Shown here piece after piece: positions 18,583 to 25,712 of a stretch of 63,711 bases of DNA. The stretch comes from Pseudomonadota bacterium (GTDB taxonomy: Bacteria > Pseudomonadota > Gammaproteobacteria > Burkholderiales > JABEVD01), in assembly GCA_021806605.1 (NCBI GenBank), contig JAJZQY010000007.1, positions 1 to 63,711 on the forward strand, read 5' to 3'. The position numbers and the translations under genes were made by a program. Position 1 is the first letter of the stretch. Every line of letters starts with the position of its first letter. The notes beneath the pieces were generated by a model, which did not search any database, had not been told where the DNA came from, and saw only the letters and a list, made by a program, of their open reading frames with translations.

Positions 18583-20208
18583 ATGCAGGAGAATCATGTT
18601 TCAGGGAAAAGTGTCCCGATTGCGGACATTTTCAGGTGGATCGAGGAGCTCAACCATATCGGCGCTGCGCTTTCGAGCCAGCGGGATATCGGCATGCTGC
18701 TCGAGACGATTCTGCTCGCGGCGATGAAGATCGTGAATGCCGACGGCGGCACGCTCTATCGCGTGGTGAATGGCAAATGGATCCAGTTCGAGACGCTCCG
18801 GACCGATTCCCTCGGAATCGCCATGGGCGGCACGACAGGGAAGGAAATCACTTTTCCGCCCATTCCCCTCTACAAGGACAATGGAGAGCCGAACGATTCC
18901 CTGGTGGTGGCTCATGCCGTGCTGGGCGGCAGCACGATCAACATCCGGGATGTTTACCAGGAAAAGGACTTCGATTTTTCCGGAACGCGAAAATTCGACG
19001 AGATGACCGGCTACCGGTCCCGATCCTTCCTTACCGTTCCGATGAAAAATCACGAGCAGGAAATCATCGGGGTGCTGCAGCTCATCAACGCCATGGACAG
19101 GGAAACTGGCGAGATCGTGGGCTTTTCGGAAGTGGACCAGAGCTTTGCCGAGTCGCTTGCCTCCCAGGCCGCGATTGCTTTGACGAACCGCCAGCTCATT
19201 CTTCAGCTGGAAGAACTGTTCGAATCCTTCATCAAGGTGATCAACTATGCCATTGAAAGGAAATCGGAATATACCGGAAAGCATCTGGAGCGCGTTCCCG
19301 AACTGACCATGATGCTGGCCGAAGCCGTCCACGCGGCGGACGAGGGGCCGCTCAGGGATTTCCAGATGACGGAAAGGGACAGGAAGGAACTGCGACTTGC
19401 CGGCCTGCTTCACGATTGCGGGAAAATCGTGACGCCCGTGCATGTCGTGGATAAATCGACCAAGCTGGAGACGATTTTCGACAGGATTCATACGGTCGAG
19501 GTCAAGTTCGGTGTCTTGAGGCGGGACGCCGAAATAGGCTACCTGAAAGGCATGATCGCCGCCCCTGAAAAAAAACCTGAACTGGAGCGGGACTATCGCG
19601 CGGCCCTTGCACAACTCGATGAAGATATGGCTTTCCTGAAAAAATGCAACATGGGCGGCGAATTCATGAGCGATGCAGACGTCGCTCGCGTCAAGGACTT
19701 GGCGGTACGGCACAAGGTGGACGGTGAGAATCTGTTGTCCGAGAACGAGGTCGACAATCTGACGATCAGGCGCGGCACGCTGAATGCCGCAGAGCGGCAG
19801 ATCATCAACGACCACATCAGGGATACGATAGATATGCTTGAAGCGCTGCCGTGGCCCAACCGCCTGAAGAACGTGCCCGAGTATGCCGGCGGACACCACG
19901 AGAAAATGGACGGGACGGGTTATCCGAAGGGCCTGAAGCGCGACGAGATGTCGGTGCAGGCGAGGATAATGGGAATTGCGGACATTTTCGAGGCGCTCAC
20001 GGCCAAGGATCGCCCCTACAAGAAAGGCAAGACCCTGAGCGAGTCGCTCGCCATTCTCGGCAAGTTCTGTCTCGACAATCATATCGACCCGGATCTTTTC
20101 GACATTTTCGTGAGCCGCAGAGTTTATCTCGATTATGCGAACCAGTTCATGAGCCCGGAGCAGATCGACGAAGTCGATCCCGCGAAAATTCCCGGCTACA
20201 GGATGTGA
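18583..20208 (+). CDS. GAF and HD-GYP domain protein (predicted c-di-GMP phosphodiesterase)
   Basis: The product of about 541 residues has a GAF domain (about 15-195, with KFDEMTGYRSRSFLTVP and GVLQLINA, clearly similar to the GAF of the upstream ATPase) and an HD-GYP domain with HDCGK near 277 and GGHHEKMDGTGYPKG near 435. HD-GYP proteins hydrolyse c-di-GMP. Between the HD and GYP motifs is an insert of well over 100 charged residues that is longer than usual. ATG 18568 is also possible, but AAGGGAG lies 5-6 nt before ATG 18583. It ends 171 nt before the pilin gene, and its stop lies within a GTGAC element of the pilin regulatory region. Confidence 0.88.
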   Translation: MQENHVSGKSVPIADIFRWIEELNHIGAALSSQRDIGMLLETILLAAMKIVNADGGTLYRVVNGKWIQFETLRTDSLGIAMGGTTGKEITFPPIPLYKDNGEPNDSLVVAHAVLGGSTINIRDVYQEKDFDFSGTRKFDEMTGYRSRSFLTVPMKNHEQEIIGVLQLINAMDRETGEIVGFSEVDQSFAESLASQAAIALTNRQLILQLEELFESFIKVINYAIERKSEYTGKHLERVPELTMMLAEAVHAADEGPLRDFQMTERDRKELRLAGLLHDCGKIVTPVHVVDKSTKLETIFDRIHTVEVKFGVLRRDAEIGYLKGMIAAPEKKPELERDYRAALAQLDEDMAFLKKCNMGGEFMSDADVARVKDLAVRHKVDGENLLSENEVDNLTIRRGTLNAAERQIINDHIRDTIDMLEALPWPNRLKNVPEYAGGHHEKMDGTGYPKGLKRDEMSVQARIMGIADIFEALTAKDRPYKKGKTLSESLAILGKFCLDNHIDPDLFDIFVSRRVYLDYANQFMSPEQIDEVDPAKIPGYRM

Positions 20209-20229
20209 CGAAAAATGTCACTTTGTGAC
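20205..20229 (+). promoter_or_regulatory. GTGAC/GTCAC repeats, candidate enhancer for the sigma-54 activator (PilR-like)
   Basis: Three copies of one 5-mer are spaced closely: GTGAC at 20205-20209, GTCAC at 20217-20221 and GTGAC at 20225-20229. The last two form a perfect palindrome GTCAC-TTT-GTGAC. They lie about 75-100 nt upstream of the -24 element of the pilin promoter, the usual distance for an enhancer. PilR sites in other bacteria carry repeated TGTC cores, and TGTCAC here fits; the assignment is inference. Confidence 0.45.
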
Positions 20230-20304
20230 GGGAAATGGCGGCGCAATTATGCATGCTGCAGATTGTGATCAGCGAATTCAGGGGGTTCGGTGCTCCTTTT
20301 GTCC

Positions 20305-20319
20305 TGGCACGCCGCTTGC
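20305..20319 (+). promoter_or_regulatory. Sigma-54 (-24/-12) promoter of the pilin gene
   Basis: TGGCACGCCGCTTGC matches the sigma-54 consensus TGGCACG-N4-TTGC with GG (20306-20307) and GC (20318-20319) exactly 10 nt apart. Transcription should start near 20331, leaving a leader of about 50 nt with AGAGGG before the ATG at 20380. The rpoN gene is in the same window. Confidence 0.85.
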
Positions 20320-20379
20320 TTTTATGCTTCCAGGAGTTTCGCTCCCGGAAGTTTTTCAACCTTACATAGAGGGCTCATC

Positions 20380-20838
20380 ATGAAGCAAATGCAAAAAGGC
20401 TTTACCCTGATCGAATTGATGATCGTGGTCGCCATCATCGGCATCCTGGCGGCTGTCGCCATTCCGCAGTATCAGGATTATGTCACCCGCGCCAAGCTGT
20501 CGAGTGCGGCGAATTTCGCCAACCCGATCAAGACTGCCATTGCCGAGTATGCCCAGGAAAATGGCGCAACTGCGCTGGCTGCTCTGGCCTCGGCAGACTG
20601 GACGACCATCGGACTCAGCGCCACCCCGACCTTGCCTCCTGAAGTTTCTGCCGTGACCATTACCGGAGGTACGATCGCGATGACTCTGACCGTGCCGGTT
20701 ACGGTGAATGGCACCGTGACGGCCGCTCCGACGGTATCGATGACGCCGACGATAGGCTCGACCAGCGTGACCTGGGCCAACACCTGCACGCCTACCGGAA
20801 GCGCCAATATGATCAAGGTATTCCCCGGCTGCGTCTGA
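20380..20838 (+). CDS. pilA: Type IV major pilin (PilA-like)
   Basis: The 152-residue product starts MKQMQKG then [18 protein letters not shown], a short prepilin leader ending in Gly, Phe at mature +1 and Glu at mature +5. [13 protein letters not shown] completes the canonical alpha-1 helix. Two Cys near the C-terminus (in NTCTPT and FPGCV) would form the pilin disulfide loop. The body is rich in Thr, Val and Ala, offering many possible O-glycosylation sites. Length fits a type IVa pilin. It is transcribed from a near-perfect sigma-54 promoter and followed by a strong terminator, so it can be made as a monocistronic abundant message. Confidence 0.93.
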   Translation: MKQMQKGFTLIELMIVVAIIGILAAVAIPQYQDYVTRAKLSSAANFANPIKTAIAEYAQENGATALAALASADWTTIGLSATPTLPPEVSAVTITGGTIAMTLTVPVTVNGTVTAAPTVSMTPTIGSTSVTWANTCTPTGSANMIKVFPGCV

Positions 20839-20857
20839 TGTCTGAAGCTTGACCTGG

Positions 20858-20887
20858 AAAACCCGCCACTCAGGTGGCGGGTTTTTT
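20858..20887 (+). terminator. Rho-independent terminator of the pilin gene
   Basis: ACCCGCCAC (20861-20869) pairs perfectly with GTGGCGGGT (20874-20882) around a 4-nt loop, extended by AA/TT pairs, and is followed by a run of six T. It ends 22 nt before the next ATG. Confidence 0.95.
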
Positions 20888-20909
20888 ATTGACGAGGAAA
20901 TGGAACCCC

Positions 20910-22562
20910 ATGCTTTTTTCCGGAAAACCCGTTTTCAGCCTGGATTTCCCCCTGCAGGGGAAGGCCCCTTTTTTGATTCTCGCTTTCTGCCTTCTCGTCG
21001 CCATCGACGCCCTTTACGGGAAGTTTCTTTGGAACCCCCTGGTTTTCGACGATCATAACTTCTTCAAGAAGGAACTCGTCGAGGGTTATGCCCATTCGAC
21101 CTTCGATTTCGGTCTGAGATGGTTTTCTTATGCCTCCCTGGGCTGGACCTACAGGCTTTTCGGCGAAAACCTGATCTGGTTCAGGATGGGGAACATGCTG
21201 CTGCATTTCGCGGCTTCCCTGTGCCTGTTTTTTTTCTTGCGACGCCTCTTCAACATCGTGCTGAAGGAGCCATCCGGGCTTTCGAACGACTGGCTGGCCT
21301 TTTTCGCCGCGCTGATTTTCGCGTTCGATCCGGTATCGGTCTATGCGGCAGGCTATCTCATCGAGCGCTCGATCGTGATGGCGGCGGGTTTCGGATTCCT
21401 GATGCTGCTCGCCTATATGGAAGGCGTGGCAAGGGGAAGAAAAATCTGGTTTTTCGTCTCCGCCCTTTTCTATTTCCTGGCCGTGTTTTCCAAGGAGCAT
21501 GCGGTGATGCTGCCCGCAGTTGCCCTGGCGCTTACCCCCCTCCTGAAGAAGCCTTCGAGGACCTGGCTGAAGGAATTCTGGCTGCCCTTTGCGCTGTTTG
21601 CCTGCATCGGCATTCTGGTGGTGCTCAAGGCGAAAGGCGTGCTCGGTTCTGCCTACGAAATCTACGGTGCAGCCATGATCGAGTCGGAAAAGATCGAGGC
21701 ATCGCATGCCTATGCCCTGAGCATGCTGACCCAGTCCGGGCTTTTCTTCAAGTATCTGTTCCTCTGGCTGTTTCCGGATCCGGCCATGATGTCGGTGGAC
21801 ATGAGGGAGCCTTTTGCGTTGAGCTATGCTTCGCCATTCAGGATGCTGGGGCTGATTGCGTTTCTGGCGTATCCGGTGGCCGCCTTGAAGCTTCTTCTGC
21901 AGGGCGGGAGAAGGGGGCTGGCAGGATTCGGCCTGCTTTTCCCATGGCTGCTGTTCATGACCGAGCTTTCGACAGTCAGGATACAGGAGTCCTTCGTGCT
22001 TTACCGCAGCTACCTCTGGATGGGCGGCTTTTTCTCGGTCCTGCCGTTCGTTGTTTCGAAATTTCCTGCGAAAGCCGCATTCATCCTGCTGTTCGCGGCA
22101 TCCATAGCGCTTTTTCCGTTGGCGAGGGAAGAGCTGGTTTCTTTTTCCAGCCCTGTGCTGTTGTGGGGCGATGCGGCGAAGCTGGTCGAAGGCAGGTCCG
22201 GTCTGGTGGGAATCGACAGGATCTACTACAACCTCGGGAAGGCGGAGCTGGACGAGGGGCGTTATCCTGACGCGATCCGGGATTTCACCAGAGTCGTCGG
22301 GATCAGCCCGAAAGTCTATCAGGCTTGGTATAGCCGAGGGTATGCCTATTATTCCGAGCAGAAACTCGAGCTTGCGATTCATGACTTCGACAGGGCCCTC
22401 GAATTAAGTCCGGACTATGCGCAAGGCTATTTCATGCGCGCGCTCGCCTATCGGCAGATGAAGCAGCAAGCCTCCGCGCTTGCCGATTTCAGGAAAAGCT
22501 GCGACCTCGGGTTTCAACGAGGCTGCGTCAAATGGAAGGAGATGGAGAAGCGTCCGTTCTGA
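20910..22562 (+). CDS. GT-C-like polytopic membrane protein with C-terminal TPR repeats
   Basis: The 550-residue product has about 10-12 membrane helices in residues 1-430 and an acidic VFDDHNFF motif in the first extracytoplasmic loop, the position of the catalytic acidic residues of GT-C glycosyltransferases. The last 110 residues hold about three tetratricopeptide repeats (YYNLGKAELDEGRYPDAI, AWYSRGYAYYSEQKLELAI, GYFMRALAYRQMKQQASAL). Such proteins transfer sugar from lipid carriers to proteins or glycans. Its place directly behind a Thr-rich pilin suggests pilin glycosylation, as for TfpO/TfpW elsewhere, but it is not clearly one of those families. ATG 20910 with GAGGAAATGG upstream was preferred to the in-frame codon at 20874, which lies inside the terminator. 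Confidence 0.72.
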   Translation: MLFSGKPVFSLDFPLQGKAPFLILAFCLLVAIDALYGKFLWNPLVFDDHNFFKKELVEGYAHSTFDFGLRWFSYASLGWTYRLFGENLIWFRMGNMLLHFAASLCLFFFLRRLFNIVLKEPSGLSNDWLAFFAALIFAFDPVSVYAAGYLIERSIVMAAGFGFLMLLAYMEGVARGRKIWFFVSALFYFLAVFSKEHAVMLPAVALALTPLLKKPSRTWLKEFWLPFALFACIGILVVLKAKGVLGSAYEIYGAAMIESEKIEASHAYALSMLTQSGLFFKYLFLWLFPDPAMMSVDMREPFALSYASPFRMLGLIAFLAYPVAALKLLLQGGRRGLAGFGLLFPWLLFMTELSTVRIQESFVLYRSYLWMGGFFSVLPFVVSKFPAKAAFILLFAASIALFPLAREELVSFSSPVLLWGDAAKLVEGRSGLVGIDRIYYNLGKAELDEGRYPDAIRDFTRVVGISPKVYQAWYSRGYAYYSEQKLELAIHDFDRALELSPDYAQGYFMRALAYRQMKQQASALADFRKSCDLGFQRGCVKWKEMEKRPF

Positions 22563-22646
22563 ACGGGAGCGCAGGCTTGATCCCTGCCTGATGGGAGATA
22601 TGGCAATTTCGACTATAGTGAGTCATGGACTGATGATCGAAATGCG

Positions 22647-24839
22647 ATGTCACTCAAATCCCAAAACTCGATTCAAGGCGTACTGCCTGCAGCTCCTTAC
22701 CGCATCCTCCTGGTCGACGACGATCCTGTCGTCCTGAAGGCGCTGCTGCATACTTTCCGCCGAGACAACTACCAGATCGTATCCGCCGTCAATGGCGAGG
22801 ATGCTATGGGGCAACTGAAGCGCTCGCGCTTTAACGTGCTGATTGCGGATTACCGGATGCCGGCGATGGACGGCCTGGAGTTGCTCTCGAAGGCGAGAAC
22901 GATCCAGCCCGACATGGTCAGGATTCTCCTGACCGTTCAGGGCGACATCGCTCCCGTGATGGGCGCGATCGGCGATGGGCTCGCCTTCAAGTTCGCGCTC
23001 AAGCCGTGGAAGGAAGACGAATTGCGCACCTTGGCGAATCTCGCCATCGAGCAATATGAAAAGGCCAAGGCGGAGCTTCCCGGGCAGAAATCGGCTGAGA
23101 TCGTAGCGCTTTCCAAGCTGATGGTGACGAACAGGAGCCAGCTTGCCGTGATGCTCAACAAGCATGGCTTGCTTTCCATGGGGCAGGTGCAGGAACTCAA
23201 TCGGCTCCAGATCGCGACAAAAGAGCCGCTCATCAAGGTGCTTCTGGAACAGGACTGGGTGACGGAAAAGGAAATCAGGGATCTGCTGCGCAGAGAACTC
23301 CAGATGGAGGAAGTCGCGCTTTCCGATTACCAGGTCGATTCGGCGGTGGCCTCCCTCGTGCCGATGAGCTTTTGCGAACGGCAGCTCGTCGTCCCGCTCA
23401 AGCTGGAAGGCAAGCGCTTCACGCTTGCGGTTGCAGATCCGCTCGATTTCGGTCTCATCGACGATCTGCGCTTCGTATCCGGACTCAACATCCATACCGT
23501 GGTGGCCGATATTGCCGCCATCCAGGCCAAGATGATCGAGATTTATCAGCCGGACAAGGTGATGGATTTCAGGGACCTGGAAACGCTGCTTGCCAGGGTT
23601 GATCCCTACGAGGGGATAGAGATCGTCATCGACGATGCCGATGAGCAGTCACTCGAAGAACTCCTGATCGGGGACGAGCCCCCTGCCATCAGGATCGTCA
23701 ATGCCATCATACTGGAGGCGATCCGGCTGGGGGCGAGCGATGTGCATGTCCAGCCCAGGTCGAAAAGCATCGTCGTGCGCTACCGCATAGACGGCGTTCT
23801 GATGGACAAGATCAATATCCCGTTGCAGCTGCTGCAATCGATCGTGTCCCGCATCAAGATCATGTCCGAGCTCGACATCAGCGAAAGGCGCAGGCCCCAG
23901 GACGGCAGGATCACCGCCAGAACGCCGATGCGCGTCGTTGATCTCAGGATTTCGACCCTTCCCACCGTCAACGGCGAGAAGGTGGTGATGCGCATCCTGG
24001 ACCGAAATTCAAGGATACACAGCCTGGAAGGATTGCGGTTTTCCCAGCCGGATCTTGCCAAGGTGCTCAATTTAGTCGACAAGCCACAGGGCATCATCCT
24101 TGCGACCGGCCCCACGGGGAGCGGCAAGACGACGACCCTGTACGCCCTCTTGCAGCACAATGCTTCCCCCGCCAAGAATTATGTCACGATCGAGGATCCT
24201 GTCGAATACTACATGGACATGGCAGGGCAGGTGTTGATCCGGGAAAAGATAGGACTGACCTTTCCGGTCGTGCTGCGCTCGATATTGAGGCAGGATCCCG
24301 ATGTCGTATTGCTCGGCGAGATAAGAGACTTCGAGACGGCGGAAGTCGCCTTCCATGCCGCCCTCACCGGGCATGTGGTCTTTTCCACGCTCCACACCAA
24401 TTCTGCTGTGGCGACGCTCTCCAGGCTTTTCGATCTGGGATTGAAGCCATTTGTCGTGGCTGCCGCACTGGAAGGCATCATCGCGCAGCGGCTGGTGAGG
24501 ATGATCTGCCCCGAGTGCAGGGAAGCCGATCGCATGGCTTCAGTTTTTTTGCCGAGGCTGGGCCCGGTCTTTCTCGGAAATGAAGTCAACGCCTGCAAGG
24601 GAAAGGGATGTGCGCACTGCAACGGAACGGGTTACAAGGGCAGGCTTGGCCTCTACGAGGTGCTCGCCCCCGATGAGGAAATGCGCCACCTCATCGCATC
24701 GGGTGCGAGCATTCTCGATATCTCGCGGGTTGCGCAGAAGATAGGCACTTCTTCGCTGCTGGAAGATGCGCTCGTCAAGGTCAATCAGGGGCTGACCAGC
24801 ATCGAGGAAGTGCTTCGCGTTCTGGGGCCGCAGATTTAG
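22647..24839 (+). CDS. Receiver-domain fused GspE/PilB-type ATPase
   Basis: The 730-residue product begins with a response-regulator receiver domain (about 18-140; VDDDP, phosphoacceptor Asp68 in LIADYRMPAMDG, Lys in ALKPW). A GspE N-terminal helical domain follows (about 150-330) with ML-N-KHGLLSMGQVQEL and LIKVLLEQ, a partly degenerate form of the c-di-GMP-binding MshEN motif. The ATPase has Walker A GPTGSGKTTT near 488-497, TIEDPVEYY, Walker B VVLLGEIRD and His box LTGHVVFSTLHTNS, then CPEC and a Cys cluster KGKGCAHC for zinc. Phosphorylation could control the motor directly. The stop TAG at 24837-24839 uses the first G of the inverted-repeat element. No kinase, pilC or secretin gene is adjacent. 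Confidence 0.88.
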   Translation: MSLKSQNSIQGVLPAAPYRILLVDDDPVVLKALLHTFRRDNYQIVSAVNGEDAMGQLKRSRFNVLIADYRMPAMDGLELLSKARTIQPDMVRILLTVQGDIAPVMGAIGDGLAFKFALKPWKEDELRTLANLAIEQYEKAKAELPGQKSAEIVALSKLMVTNRSQLAVMLNKHGLLSMGQVQELNRLQIATKEPLIKVLLEQDWVTEKEIRDLLRRELQMEEVALSDYQVDSAVASLVPMSFCERQLVVPLKLEGKRFTLAVADPLDFGLIDDLRFVSGLNIHTVVADIAAIQAKMIEIYQPDKVMDFRDLETLLARVDPYEGIEIVIDDADEQSLEELLIGDEPPAIRIVNAIILEAIRLGASDVHVQPRSKSIVVRYRIDGVLMDKINIPLQLLQSIVSRIKIMSELDISERRRPQDGRITARTPMRVVDLRISTLPTVNGEKVVMRILDRNSRIHSLEGLRFSQPDLAKVLNLVDKPQGIILATGPTGSGKTTTLYALLQHNASPAKNYVTIEDPVEYYMDMAGQVLIREKIGLTFPVVLRSILRQDPDVVLLGEIRDFETAEVAFHAALTGHVVFSTLHTNSAVATLSRLFDLGLKPFVVAAALEGIIAQRLVRMICPECREADRMASVFLPRLGPVFLGNEVNACKGKGCAHCNGTGYKGRLGLYEVLAPDEEMRHLIASGASILDISRVAQKIGTSSLLEDALVKVNQGLTSIEEVLRVLGPQI

Positions 24840-25143
24840 GAACCACTGATTTATTCCGCGCGGAGTGCGTTGCTGGGAAAACGGAGCGAAGCGTAGTTTC
24901 GAGATACGGCCAAATCGAGATGATCGCCAGACGCGCGACGCAGATCGTAGCTGGGTCTACGACATCAAGGAGCACGACAAAGCGAGCGCCCGATTTGCGC
25001 GCAACCCAATTGGGACGGGGCTTTGCGGGCGAGCTTCATTGTTGCCCGGCTCGCGAATGGAATAACCATTCGACATCGCCGCGCGCCTCGAATCTCATCC
25101 CGCAAAGCCGTGTCGCACCCGTGAGGAATAAATCAGTGGTTCC
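24839..25143. mobile_element. MITE-like non-autonomous element with 19-bp perfect terminal inverted repeats
   Basis: GGAACCACTGATTTATTCC at 24839-24857 is repeated as its exact reverse complement at 25125-25143. Similarity of the ends continues inward with mismatches for about ten more bases. The 305 bp between convergent genes hold no credible reading frame. An internal hairpin CGAATGG-AATAA-CCATTCG lies at 25054-25072. The flanks are TTA on the left and CTA on the right, a possible imperfect 3-bp target duplication. Size, ends and lack of coding suggest a MITE mobilised by a transposase elsewhere; the ends resemble those of IS5-type elements, which is only an impression. This is the only stretch over 300 bp without a gene. 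Confidence 0.75.
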
Positions 25144-25665
25144 CTAGGGTCTTCGGTATTTGCCGACGAGTTCTGCTTTTGCCAGGACATGCCCCGCCAT
25201 CGCCTTCTCGATGTCGCGCATGCCCGCCATGCCGAGATTCGGCAGAAGGACATCGAGCGCATAGAGCCTGTGGAAATAGCGGTGGTTGCCCACCGGAGGG
25301 CATGGCCCGCCGTATGTCGTGCGCCTGAAGTCCGTCCAGCCCGAGAGCGTCCCTTGCGGAAGCTTCCGGATTCCTTCGCCGAGCGAAACGGTTTCCGGAG
25401 GAAGGTTGTAGAGCAGCCAATGGGTCCAGTCCATCCTGGGATGTTCGGGATCCGGGGCATCCGGGTCGTCAATGAAAAGAACCAGGCTTTTTGCCCCCTT
25501 GGGAATGCCGCTGAAGGCGAGCGGCGGCGAAATGTTCAGGCCGTCGCAGGTGTATTTTGCAGGAATCTGCCCGCCATCCTGGAAGGCAGAAGAAGTCAGA
25601 ATCATGTTTCCTCCCGCCATGGCTGAAGGCATCGAAAAAAGCAATAGGATTGCGGCAAGTCTCAT
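25144..25665 (-). CDS. Periplasmic PEBP-family (YbhB/YbcL-like) protein
   Basis: The 173-residue product has a signal peptide (MRLAAILLLFSMPSAMAGG) and a phosphatidylethanolamine-binding-protein fold: SAFQDGGQIPAKYTCDG, DDPDAP, WTHWLLYNLP and GPCPPVGNHRYFHRLYALD contain the conserved ligand-site residues. The bacterial family has no firm function; some members affect kinases or bind small molecules. The stop codon abuts the inverted-repeat element. It is divergent from dnaE across 47 nt. TATTCT lies 6 nt before its ATG with no ribosome-binding site, so its message may be leaderless. Confidence 0.9.
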   Translation of the reverse strand: MRLAAILLLFSMPSAMAGGNMILTSSAFQDGGQIPAKYTCDGLNISPPLAFSGIPKGAKSLVLFIDDPDAPDPEHPRMDWTHWLLYNLPPETVSLGEGIRKLPQGTLSGWTDFRRTTYGGPCPPVGNHRYFHRLYALDVLLPNLGMAGMRDIEKAMAGHVLAKAELVGKYRRP

Positions 25666-25671
25666 TTTTGC

Positions 25672-25677
25672 AGAATA
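25672..25677 (-). promoter_or_regulatory. Candidate -10 of the PEBP gene (leaderless position)
   Basis: Read on the minus strand, TATTCT is followed by GCAAAA and the ATG at 25665. The 6-nt spacing matches that of the other leaderless candidates in the window. There is no well-spaced -35; TTAACA lies 20 nt upstream, which is too far for a standard promoter. Confidence 0.3.
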
Positions 25678-25697
25678 GACGAAATTCCCGGGGGCGG

Positions 25698-25706
25698 TGT
25701 TAAAAT
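25698..25706 (+). promoter_or_regulatory. Extended -10 promoter of dnaE (leaderless position)
   Basis: TGTTAAAAT fits an extended -10 (TGnTAnAAT). It ends 6 nt before the dnaE ATG at 25713, so the transcript should start on or beside the A of the start codon. The intervening GTCCCC is not a ribosome-binding site. The dnaE start itself is fixed by end-to-end similarity to E. coli DnaE. Confidence 0.6.
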
Positions 25707-25712
25707 GTCCCC

